From: Kribbella steppae
Lineage (GTDB): Bacteria > Actinomycetota > Actinomycetes > Propionibacteriales > Kribbellaceae
DNA: 64,000 nucleotides
Direction of reading: 5' to 3'
NCBI RefSeq assembly: GCF_004342025.1
Contig: NZ_SLWN01000005.1
Span: 434,001 to 498,000, forward strand
Below the pieces are notes generated by a model, which ran no database searches, had not been told where the DNA came from, and saw only the letters and a list, made by a program, of their open reading frames with translations. Made by a program: the position numbers and the translations under genes. How positions within the stretch are numbered: the stretch's first letter is position 1; each line of letters begins with the position of its first letter. Below, piece by piece: positions 15,931-23,708 of this stretch.

Positions 15931-16901
15931 CAGCCGCAGGAACGTCGGATGATCAGGTCCGTCGGGCAAGTCAACGCTTCGACGGCGTCCTGACCGTCGA
16001 TCAGTCGCGTGACCGCTTGGTGCGCCAACTGTTCCAGCGGCTGGCGTACGACGCTCAGCGGTGGCCAGCTGTACTCGGTTTCCGCCGTACCGTCGAAGGC
16101 CAGCACTGCAATGTCGTCCGGGACGTTCAGCCCGGCCTCGTGGATCGCCCGCAGTACGCCGACCGCCTGGAGATCCGAGCTGGCGAAGATCGCGGTCGGC
16201 CGGTTCGTTGCTGCGAGCAACTCTCGGCCGGCGTCGTACCCGCCGCGCCGGCTGAAGGTCGTGCGTGCGATCGGGCCGGCCTCGAGTCCGGCATGCTCGA
16301 GCGCATCACGCCAGCCGAGCTCGCGTTCCGGCGGGCGTCCGTCGCGGCTGTGACCGATGACCAGGCCGACGCTGCGATGACCGTGCCCGATGAGGTGGTC
16401 AACACCCTGGCGCGCACCTTCGCGGTACTGCGATCTGACACTTGAGGCCGCTGGCAGCTCGCGGTTGATGGCGACGATCGGGACGTCGACGTCGCTGAGG
16501 TCCGGATCCTCGGTCGGCGCGACCAGGACCAGGCCGCTCACCTGACGGGTGAGGAGCTCCGCGATCTTCGCGTGCTCGGTGTCAGGATCGCCGTCCGCGC
16601 TGGTCTGCAGGACGACGTACCCGCGAGCCCCGGCTTCCTTGTCGATTGCCTTGGCGAGCTCGGCGAACAACGGGTTGCCGCCGTCCGGCGTGATCAGGCC
16701 TAACGTGCGGGTGGTGCCCATCCGCAGTGCGCGGGCGGTCGCGTTCGGCCGGTAGCCGAGCACCCGGATCGCCTCCAGCACCCGCTCCCGCGTCTCCGGC
16801 GACACCCTCCGGGGGCCCTCGTTCACCACGTAACTGACCACGGCCGTGCTGACCCCGGCGTACTCCGCAACATCGTTCCGGGTGACAGGGGCCTTCGTCA
16901 T
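15927..16901 (-). CDS. LacI-family transcriptional regulator
   Basis: 324 residues. The N-terminal LacI HTH is 'TRNDVAEYAGVSTAVVSYVVN', with hinge helix 'RPNATARALRMG', followed by a periplasmic-binding-like sugar sensor. It is divergent from a Gfo/Idh/MocA oxidoreductase with a LacI-type operator between. The C-terminal 'RRSCGC' is a common ending in this subfamily. Confidence 0.9.
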   Translation of the reverse strand: MTKAPVTRNDVAEYAGVSTAVVSYVVNEGPRRVSPETRERVLEAIRVLGYRPNATARALRMGTTRTLGLITPDGGNPLFAELAKAIDKEAGARGYVVLQTSADGDPDTEHAKIAELLTRQVSGLVLVAPTEDPDLSDVDVPIVAINRELPAASSVRSQYREGARQGVDHLIGHGHRSVGLVIGHSRDGRPPERELGWRDALEHAGLEAGPIARTTFSRRGGYDAGRELLAATNRPTAIFASSDLQAVGVLRAIHEAGLNVPDDIAVLAFDGTAETEYSWPPLSVVRQPLEQLAHQAVTRLIDGQDAVEALTCPTDLIIRRSCGC

Positions 16902-16919
16902 GAGCCGATGATACGGGCG

Positions 16920-16949
16920 TTGACCGTTCTGGAAAGCGGTTGCTAGCGT
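16920..16949 (+). promoter_or_regulatory. Promoter with embedded LacI-type operator
   Basis: -35 TTGACC (16920-16925) and -10 TAGCGT (16944-16949) have an 18-bp spacing. The spacer contains GGAAAGCGGTTGCT (16931-16944), matching the central-CpG LacI/GalR operator style. The start codon at 16981 is about 30 bp downstream. Binding by the divergent LacI protein is inferred. Confidence 0.65.
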
Positions 16950-16980
16950 GAGCAGCTACACGAGTAGAAAGGGTCCAGTC

Positions 16981-18294
16981 GTGCCCAGACGCTATGCAGT
17001 GGCAGGTACCGGTTCGCGAGCGCAGGCGTACATCCGCGCAATCCTCCAGGAGCACCCCGAGGAGGCCGAGCTGGTCGCGTTGCTCGACCCGAACGCGGGC
17101 CGGCTCGCGTTCCACGACCGGCGGGTGAAAGAGCTCGGCGGTCCCGAGCTGCCGCAGTACGGCGCCGACGACCTGGAACGGATGATCAAGGAGCAGTCCG
17201 TCGACCGGGCGATCGTGACGAGTCCGGACTACACCCACGCGTCCGTCGTCTCCCGGATCCTGCGGGCCGGTGCGGACGTGATCGTCGAGAAGCCGCTGAC
17301 CATCGACGCCGACGGCACCCGGCAGATCGTCGACGCGATGAACGAGTCCGGCAAGTCGGTCGTGGTCACCTTCAACTACCGCTACTCGCCACGTAACAGC
17401 GCGCTGCGGCAATTGATCGCCGACGGCGAGATCGGCACCGTCACGAGCGTCGAGTTCCAGTGGGTGCTCGACACCCGGCACGGCGCGGACTACTTCCGCC
17501 GCTGGCACCGGGAGAAGCAGTTCTCCGGCGGTCTGCTGGTGCACAAGGCGTCCCACCACTTCGACCTGGTGAACTGGTGGATCGCCTCCACCCCGGTGCG
17601 CGTGTTCGCCTCGGGCGGCCTGTCCTTCTACGGCTCGGACAACGCAGCCACTCGTGGCCTTGGGCAACGACCTGCTCGCGGTACCGTCGATGGTTCGGCG
17701 GAGGATCCCTGGTTGCTCGATCTGCGCAACGACGACACCAACCGGCAGCTGTACCTGGAGAGTGAGCAGTACGACGGGTACATCCGTGACCAGGACGTGT
17801 TCGGTCCGGGGATCACGATCGAGGACAACATGGCCGTGATCGCGGAGTACGCGAACGGCGCCCGGCTGAGCTACTCGCTCAACGCGCACTCGCCGTGGGA
17901 GGGCTACCGGGTCTGCGTGAACGGCACCGAGGGTCGCGCCGAGCTCGAGGTCGTCGAGCGGGCTGCGGTGATCGACGACCGGATCGACCCGAGCTACCCG
18001 GCCGAGCGCGTCGTCGCGGGCGAGGTGCGGTCGGACGGCGAGCGACTGGTGTTGCAGAAGCACTGGGCACCGGCGGTCGAGGTCGAGATCCCGCGCGGCG
18101 TCGGCGGTCACGGCGGCGGCGACCGACTGATCTATTCCGACCTCTTCAAGGGTCCCGGCAACGACCCGCTCGGCCGCGCGGCCGACGTCCACGACGGCGT
18201 CCGGGCGGTTGCCGTCGGCATCGCCGCCAACCAGTCGCTGGTGTCAGGCCAGCCCGTCGTGGTCGCCGACCTGGAACTGGGCGGCTGGGCCTAA
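16981..18294 (+). CDS. Gfo/Idh/MocA-family oxidoreductase
   Basis: 437 residues. There is an N-terminal Rossmann fold ('YAVAGTGSRAQAYIRAIL'), the signature 'VIVEKPLTID' near residue 100 and a C-terminal alpha/beta domain with 'GGLLVHKASHHFDLVNWW' containing the usual catalytic Lys/His set. Family members are NAD(P)-dependent sugar or inositol dehydrogenases. The LacI neighbour suggests sugar-inducible expression. Its 3' end overlaps the convergent kinase-like gene by 51 bp. Confidence 0.88.
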   Translation: MPRRYAVAGTGSRAQAYIRAILQEHPEEAELVALLDPNAGRLAFHDRRVKELGGPELPQYGADDLERMIKEQSVDRAIVTSPDYTHASVVSRILRAGADVIVEKPLTIDADGTRQIVDAMNESGKSVVVTFNYRYSPRNSALRQLIADGEIGTVTSVEFQWVLDTRHGADYFRRWHREKQFSGGLLVHKASHHFDLVNWWIASTPVRVFASGGLSFYGSDNAATRGLGQRPARGTVDGSAEDPWLLDLRNDDTNRQLYLESEQYDGYIRDQDVFGPGITIEDNMAVIAEYANGARLSYSLNAHSPWEGYRVCVNGTEGRAELEVVERAAVIDDRIDPSYPAERVVAGEVRSDGERLVLQKHWAPAVEVEIPRGVGGHGGGDRLIYSDLFKGPGNDPLGRAADVHDGVRAVAVGIAANQSLVSGQPVVVADLELGGWA

Positions 18295-18786
18295 TCCCGT
18301 CTCGGTGAGGATGCGCTTGACGGTCATCTCCAGTGAGCTGGTCTGGTCGATGACCGTCTCGCGCGGCTCGCCGAGCAGGTCGGTCCCGTGATACCAGGTG
18401 GCCATCTCCTCGGCCGTGAAGGCGGTCGCCTTCGGCCGGGTCGCGTGCCGCCGGACTGTCTCCTCCAGCGGGATGTCCAGGTAGTAGAAGTACGACGGGC
18501 CGGCGTGGTCGTTGCGCAGTTGCAAGAGCATGTCGCCGTACCGGATTTTCGGCATGATGCCCTCGACCACGGCGTGGTAGCCGCGGTCGAGGGCCTGCTG
18601 CGCGAGCTGCCGGATGGCCTGGATGTTGGCGCCGTCGGGCTGGTCCAGTTCCTGGAAGATGATCCGGCGGATGTAGTCCTGCTCGATCCAGGCGACGCCG
18701 TGGCCGTGCGCCTGGCGGATGGCTTCGACGATGGAGGTCTTACCTGACCCGGAGTTTCCTCGGAGGACGATCAGCGTTGGCTCCAC
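18244..18786 (-). CDS. P-loop kinase-like protein (AAA/zeta-toxin-like small-molecule kinase)
   Basis: 180 residues from the GTG at 18786. Walker A 'GNSGSGKTSIVEAI' lies at residues ~9-22. 'WIEQDYIRR' and 'VVEGIM' resemble the substrate and Walker B regions of small phosphotransferases. A lid-like 'RHATRPKA' segment follows. The substrate is unknown. The last 51 bp are antisense to the end of the oxidoreductase gene, an uncommon degree of convergent overlap. Confidence 0.75.
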   Translation of the reverse strand: MEPTLIVLRGNSGSGKTSIVEAIRQAHGHGVAWIEQDYIRRIIFQELDQPDGANIQAIRQLAQQALDRGYHAVVEGIMPKIRYGDMLLQLRNDHAGPSYFYYLDIPLEETVRRHATRPKATAFTAEEMATWYHGTDLLGEPRETVIDQTSSLEMTVKRILTETGLGPAAQFQVGDHDGLA

Positions 18787-18812
18787 CGGTCGGACAGTAC
18801 AGCCGCGGCGGT

Positions 18813-19241
18813 TTACCAGGACGCGGGGAGGCCGGGGCGGTGGGTGCCGAAGGTCCACTCGTAGCCCTCGGGGTCGGCGACGCGGCAGCGATAGTTGCCC
18901 CACGCGGTGCCGGCCGGCTCCCAGACCGACTCGGCACCGGCCGCGACCGCGGACTGGTGGACGGCGTCGACCTCGGCCTGGCTGTCGAACGCGACGTAGC
19001 TGCCGTGACCGACGGTCTCACCCTTGCGGATCGGCTTGTCGTAGCCTTCCTCGTCGGTGAAGAGGGTGAAGGCCACACCGCCGTACCGCATCTCCGCGTG
19101 CATGATGCCGCCCTTGTCGTCCGGCACCTCCATCGTGGTCTCGAACCCGAACGCCTTCTCGAGCCAGCGCAGGGCGCCGACCGCGTCGCGGTAGCCGAAG
19201 TACGCGTGGAAGGTGGCTGTGCTGCTGCTGTACTCGGTCAT
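18813..19241 (-). CDS. VOC/PhnB-like (glyoxalase-fold) protein
   Basis: A 142-residue VOC-superfamily protein with 'FHAYFGYRDAVGALRWLEKAFGFE' and C-terminal 'VADPEGYEWTFGTH'. The conserved terminal Glu of metal-binding VOC enzymes is present. The reaction is unknown. A 14-bp perfect palindrome lies directly upstream. Confidence 0.8.
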   Translation of the reverse strand: MTEYSSSTATFHAYFGYRDAVGALRWLEKAFGFETTMEVPDDKGGIMHAEMRYGGVAFTLFTDEEGYDKPIRKGETVGHGSYVAFDSQAEVDAVHQSAVAAGAESVWEPAGTAWGNYRCRVADPEGYEWTFGTHRPGLPASW

Positions 19242-19255
19242 ATATCCAGGATTGC

Positions 19256-19288
19256 CTGAGTAGCGGACAGCTTATGTCCGCTACTCAG
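19256..19288. promoter_or_regulatory. 14-bp perfect palindrome (operator or terminator)
   Basis: Half-sites CTGAGTAGCGGACA and TGTCCGCTACTCAG flank the loop GCTTA; the plus strand continues with CTTGTTTT. It starts 15 bp upstream of the VOC start codon, where an operator or promoter is expected. The hairpin plus T-run would also make a plus-strand intrinsic terminator, although no plus-strand gene ends here. Confidence 0.6.
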
Positions 19289-19548
19289 CTTGTTTTGCTC
19301 AGCGGCGCGCCCCGGCCACGGATCTGCCAGCCCTTGGCGGTAGGGGTGGTGATCGTCCCGAGCGGCGCACGGGACGAGCAGGTCGCCGTGTCCTCCTCAC
19401 CCGATCGTCTGCCCTATCGGCGACAGGAAATAGGGTTGAGCGGCGAAGCCACGGTGAACTTCGGTGCGCGGTGAGTGCCTCAAGAGTGCTGGTTGGGTTC
19501 CTGGTGAGGTCGGTGTGGTTCGGTGAGGATGTTTGGCGAGGAGGAACT
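19289..19548. other. Intergenic region without a supported gene
   Basis: No ORF with a credible start or family pattern was seen. Only the ribosome site GAGGAGGAA just before 19549 is clear. Confidence 0.5.
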
Positions 19549-20520
19549 ATGGGACTGCCAGTGGTGCTGATGCCGGGCCGGATGAACCCGGTGGTCGCGG
19601 AAGGTCTGGACGGGAAGGTCGAGCTGATCCGGCTGTGGGAAGAGACGGATCCTGACGCGGTCCTCGCCGATCGGCGGGACGAGATCGTTGCCGTCGCGGC
19701 CGGTGGGACACGGATCGACGGTGCGTTCCTGGACCGGTTGCCCAACGTGCGGATCGTGGCGAGCTTCGGCGTCGGCTACGACCAGATCGATGCGACGGCC
19801 GCCGCCGAGCGCGGTGTCGTGGTGACGAATACGCCTGGCGTGCTGGACGACGAGGTTGCCGACACGGCCCTCGGTCTGCTGCTGATGACGGTCCGCGAGC
19901 TACCCCAGGCCGAGCGGTACCTGCGCGACGGCAAGTGGCAGGGCGGACCGTATCCGTTGACCAAGGCAACCTTGCACGGCCGCCGGATGGGCATCCTCGG
20001 TCTGGGCCGGATCGGCCAGGCGATCGCCGATCGGGTCACCCCGTTCGGCGTTTCCGTTGCCTACCACAACCGACGGCGCAAGGACGTCGACTACCGCTAC
20101 TACCCGTCCCTGGTCGAGATGGCCCGCGACGTGGACATCCTGATGATCGTCATCCCCGGCGGCGACAACACCCGCCACCTGGTCAACGCCGAGGTCCTCG
20201 GAGCACTGGGACCCGACGGCATCCTCATCAACGTGGCCCGCGGCACCGTGGTCGACGAGGCAGCCCTGGTCGAGGCGCTCAGCAGCGGCACCATCCTCAG
20301 CGCCGGCCTGGACGTCTACGAAGCCGAGCCCACCGTCCACCCCGGTCTCCTCGACCTCCCCAACGCCGTCCTCCTCCCCCACGTGGGCTCCGCCACCATC
20401 CCGACCCGCAACGCCATGGGCAACCTGGTCGTGGAGAACATCCTGAACTGGTTCAACTACGGCACGCCGTTGACGCCGGTCCCCGAGTCGGCCGAGCTGG
20501 TGAAACGCCAGGACGGCTGA
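19549..20520 (+). CDS. D-2-hydroxyacid dehydrogenase (NAD-dependent)
   Basis: 323 residues. The NAD-binding motif is 'GRRMGILGLGRIGQAIADR'. Catalytic Arg ('LINVARGTVVDE'), Glu ('YEAEPTVHPGL') and His ('LLPHVGSAT') are all in the expected order. It probably reduces glyoxylate or hydroxypyruvate, or a related 2-oxoacid. The ATG at 19549 has GAGGAGGAA upstream. It is monocistronic. Confidence 0.9.
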   Translation: MGLPVVLMPGRMNPVVAEGLDGKVELIRLWEETDPDAVLADRRDEIVAVAAGGTRIDGAFLDRLPNVRIVASFGVGYDQIDATAAAERGVVVTNTPGVLDDEVADTALGLLLMTVRELPQAERYLRDGKWQGGPYPLTKATLHGRRMGILGLGRIGQAIADRVTPFGVSVAYHNRRRKDVDYRYYPSLVEMARDVDILMIVIPGGDNTRHLVNAEVLGALGPDGILINVARGTVVDEAALVEALSSGTILSAGLDVYEAEPTVHPGLLDLPNAVLLPHVGSATIPTRNAMGNLVVENILNWFNYGTPLTPVPESAELVKRQDG

Positions 20521-20611
20521 GCAACAGAGCTGGTGACGAGGCTCGAACCGGCAGCGCCGGCGGCCTCAGGCTGTTGGATGTGCTCGGACTGCCGGCTGGG
20601 CTGGGACGGGA

Positions 20612-21136
20612 TCACGCGGTGGGGCGTTCGGATTCGGGGAGGTCCCAGATGCGGTTGTGGGTCCAGGCGTATTCCCAGGCCTGGATGTCGGGAGGTTCGA
20701 TGCCGAAGCCGGTGAGGACGGCACAGACCTGTTCGCGGTGGTGGTTGGCGTGGTTGATCGCCTGGGCGATGAAGATGCCGACCCGGGTCCCGCGGGTGTT
20801 GTTGTCGACGATCAACACCTGTTCGACGTCGATCGGCTTGGCCAGGAACTCCTCCCAGAGCGCACCCAACTCGTCGTTCCAGCGTTCGAGGGTGTCGAAG
20901 TCGGTCGTCTGCTCGCTGTCCACCCAGTCGAGCGGGGTGTCCGCGATCCGGCGCAGGTAGCTGCCGTCGCACCGGACGATGTGATCAAGGGTGGCGAGGA
21001 TCCCGCCGTATGTGCCGACGCCGGTGACTTCCAGCTGTTCGGCAGTGAGGTTCTGATTGCGACAGAACTTGATCAAGCTCTTCGTCGCCCAGTTGTTGTG
21101 CCGGATCGGGTCATACAGCAGGTCGTTGAGTCCCAT
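20612..21136 (-). CDS. DinB-family protein
   Basis: A 174-residue four-helix DinB-like protein with the metal-binding His positions in 'ILATLDHIVRCDGSYL' and 'QAINHANHHREQV'. Family members include mycothiol- or bacillithiol-dependent transferases; in mycothiol-using actinobacteria a thiol S-transferase role is possible. Specific function unknown. Confidence 0.8.
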   Translation of the reverse strand: MGLNDLLYDPIRHNNWATKSLIKFCRNQNLTAEQLEVTGVGTYGGILATLDHIVRCDGSYLRRIADTPLDWVDSEQTTDFDTLERWNDELGALWEEFLAKPIDVEQVLIVDNNTRGTRVGIFIAQAINHANHHREQVCAVLTGFGIEPPDIQAWEYAWTHNRIWDLPESERPTA

Positions 21137-21174
21137 GCTGTTCACGGTAAACCTGCAGCTATCGATCGCCGCAC

Positions 21175-22086
21175 TCAATTTCCGGCCGTCAGCGCGGTGA
21201 GAATGTCGTCCCAGTGATCGTGCAGTACGGCCAGATGCGTGGTCTGCTCGCGGATCACCAGGGTCGCGTGCGGGATCCGTTCGGCGAGCCACCGGCCGTT
21301 GCGGATGGAGGCATTCGCGTCCAACGCGCCGTACCAGAGGAACGTTCGGCACTCGATCTGCTCGGGCCGGAAATCCCAACCACGGAAGGAGATCGCGGCA
21401 TCGCGAAGGTAGCCGTCTGAGTTCGCGAGAGCTTCGCGTACGGCGGCCGCGATCGCACTGTCCGAGCCGAGGATCCGTCCGTCGATCGTGGGTCCGCCGC
21501 GGGTGGTCAGCTCCGCATCACGTGGGTCGAGCTGAGCGAGAAAGCGTCGTGCCAGAGCCGCGTCGTCCGGATCACCGGGGTTGAGCTGATCGACGTACGA
21601 CTCGAAGTCGGGCCGCATCAGCTCGACCGCCTCGTCCGGCGTGAGACCGGCCAGGCGGGTGAAGAATCCCTGCTGGTCGGGCCCGAGGTCGTCACGGAGG
21701 TACGGCGGATCCAGCTCAGGAACGACCGCCGGACTCGCCACCACGCCGACCGCGGTCACCCGGCCCGGATGACGAACCGCGCACGCCAACGCATACGGAC
21801 CACCGATCGACATGCCGAGCACGGCGTACCGCTCGATTCCCAGCAGATCCGCCACCGCCGCAACGTCATCCGCCACGGACAGGTGCGTCGACGCACAGAC
21901 ATCGGACAGCCCGTACCCCGGCCGATTGACCGCGATGAGTCGTACGCCGGCGCGCCGAGCTGCCGCGTCACCGGCGTACGCCGCATGCCGCGTGTCAGGG
22001 CACCCGTGAAGGAAGAACACCGGCACCCCGTCGGTCGCACCACCGTGCCAGTACTGCGCCAGCCGTCCGTCCGGCAGGCGCGACAA
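21175..22086 (-). CDS. Alpha/beta hydrolase
   Basis: 303 residues with 'FFLHGCPDTR' (oxyanion HG), the nucleophile elbow 'VLGMSIGGPYALA' (Ser) and a C-terminal 'TTHLAVL' His region. A general esterase or hydrolase; the substrate is unknown. It is followed upstream (same strand) by a PhnB-like gene 20 bp away, so the two may be co-transcribed. Confidence 0.85.
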   Translation of the reverse strand: MSRLPDGRLAQYWHGGATDGVPVFFLHGCPDTRHAAYAGDAAARRAGVRLIAVNRPGYGLSDVCASTHLSVADDVAAVADLLGIERYAVLGMSIGGPYALACAVRHPGRVTAVGVVASPAVVPELDPPYLRDDLGPDQQGFFTRLAGLTPDEAVELMRPDFESYVDQLNPGDPDDAALARRFLAQLDPRDAELTTRGGPTIDGRILGSDSAIAAAVREALANSDGYLRDAAISFRGWDFRPEQIECRTFLWYGALDANASIRNGRWLAERIPHATLVIREQTTHLAVLHDHWDDILTALTAGN

Positions 22087-22106
22087 CCCCGTGGTCAGTT
22101 CAGTGC

Positions 22107-22517
22107 TCAGCTCTGGGCGGAGATGTTCACCATCCAGTTGATGCCGAACTTGTCGGTCACCATGCCGAACTCGTCACCCCACATCTGCTTCTCCAGCGGG
22201 ACCGTCACCTTCCCGCCGTCGGACAGCTTCTCGTAGTACCCGCGCAGTTCGTCGCCGTCGCCACTCAGGCTGATCGCGATGTTGTCGCCCGGGTTGTACG
22301 TCATGCCCTGCGGTGTGTCCGACGCCATCAGGGTGAAGCCGCTCGGCGTCTCGAGCTGGCTGTGCATCAGCTTGTTCTCGTCGTCCGGGCCGCTGCTCGC
22401 GCCGAATTCGGCGAAGGTATTGGTGGCCAACTCCCCGCCGAAGACGCCCTGATAGAACTCCATCGCCTCCCGCGCGTTGCCGTCGAACTGGATGTACGGA
22501 TTGAGCCGAGACGCCAT
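22107..22517 (-). CDS. PhnB-like VOC protein
   Basis: A 136-residue PhnB/3-demethylubiquinone-methyltransferase-like VOC protein: 'LNPYIQFDGNAREAMEFYQGVFGGEL' at the start and 'WGDEFGMVTDKFGINWMVN' at the end. The ATG at 22517 was chosen at the conserved N-terminus. Function unknown. Confidence 0.85.
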   Translation of the reverse strand: MASRLNPYIQFDGNAREAMEFYQGVFGGELATNTFAEFGASSGPDDENKLMHSQLETPSGFTLMASDTPQGMTYNPGDNIAISLSGDGDELRGYYEKLSDGGKVTVPLEKQMWGDEFGMVTDKFGINWMVNISAQS

Positions 22518-22724
22518 TTGACTGCCTTCCCCCTCTGTGGAAACGCTCTTGCCCGCACAGTAGACCCGGCCACCGACAGTCCGCGAGCCCTCGCCTGCCC
22601 GACCCCGAGCGGTCACCACCCGTACGCCGATCGTGCCCCCACCCGCCACCGGCGTACGACGGTTGACCGGAGCGGCGGCCGAAATCAGCCGTCCACCGCC
22701 CGCACTCGCGGTTAGGGTCTCGGC

Positions 22725-23099
22725 ATGATCCCGCGACACATCACGATCGACGCCGGCAACCCGTACGAGCTCGCGCAGTTCTGGAGCACGGCCACCGGCT
22801 GGCCGATCGCGGACGGCGACGACCACGGCGACGACGAGGTGCTCGTGGTCGCGCCGGCACCCGTCCCCAGCCTGCTGTTCATCGCCGTACCCGAGTCCAA
22901 GTCGGTCAAGAACCGCGTCCACCTCGACTGGGTTCCGGACCAGCGCACCCGCGACGAAGAGGTCGACCGCCTCGTCACGCTCGGCGCCACCATCCACGAC
23001 GACCACCGCCAACCCGACGGCCGCGGCTGGGTCACCATGCACGACCCCGAGTACAACGAATTCTGCATCGAACGCAGTGAGGCAGAACGCACCGCCTGA
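22725..23099 (+). CDS. VOC-family protein
   Basis: A 124-residue glyoxalase-fold protein: 'MIPRHITIDAGNPYELAQFWSTATGW', 'NRVHLDWVPDQRTRDEEVDRLVTLGAT' and 'HDPEYNEFCI'. This is the common actinobacterial two-module VOC pattern (DUF-type, unknown substrate). Confidence 0.82.
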   Translation: MIPRHITIDAGNPYELAQFWSTATGWPIADGDDHGDDEVLVVAPAPVPSLLFIAVPESKSVKNRVHLDWVPDQRTRDEEVDRLVTLGATIHDDHRQPDGRGWVTMHDPEYNEFCIERSEAERTA

Positions 23100-23142
23100 C
23101 CCTCCACGGCCCGCCCGGCGGCCGCCAAGGACTCAGCGATCG

Positions 23143-23514
23143 TCAGAGGATCGCCGTTGCCTGGGACCAGCGGATCTGCCAGCCGGTCGCCGTACGGCGG
23201 TAGCAGTCGAGATGCCAGGCCTCCAGTTCGTCGGGTTCGCGGCCGCCGACGGAAATCTGTATCGCGGACTTGTAGCGCAGTACGGCGACATCGCCGTCGA
23301 GCATCACGTCGATCGCGGAGATCGGCTCGAACCGCCGGTAGTCGATCTCACCGGACTCGATCCCGCCCAGGTACTCAGCCTTGGACCACGGGTGCCCGCT
23401 CGGCGTGACGAGGACGAAGTCGTCCGCGTGCACGGCATCCGCCTCGGCGCCCCTGCCCTCCACCAGACAGCTCAGCCGCTCCCGCTCGAGCTCCCTCAAC
23501 CCATCCGCATCCAC
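23143..23514 (-). CDS. DUF4440 / SnoaL-like (NTF2-fold) protein
   Basis: A 123-residue NTF2-like protein: 'LERERLSCLVEGRGAEADAVHADDFVLVTPSG' and 'DGDVAVLRYKSAIQISVGG' fit DUF4440. Function unknown; typically a small-molecule-binding or isomerase fold. Confidence 0.75.
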   Translation of the reverse strand: MDADGLRELERERLSCLVEGRGAEADAVHADDFVLVTPSGHPWSKAEYLGGIESGEIDYRRFEPISAIDVMLDGDVAVLRYKSAIQISVGGREPDELEAWHLDCYRRTATGWQIRWSQATAIL

Positions 23515-23708
23515 ACGCCAAACCTACCGTCCACGACTAGTCGGTCAGGGTGAGGACTCGGCTGGGCGGGTACTGAGAGCTAGCGGGTGGGCACGCTCTG
23601 AAATTACTGGGGCCGGGCGCAACTTTTCCTGATTACTGACCATCGTGCGGCGTGTAGGAGTTGCTCACCGCCGGCGGGGGGCGCGGGTTAGTGGGTTGGG
23701 GGAAAGAC

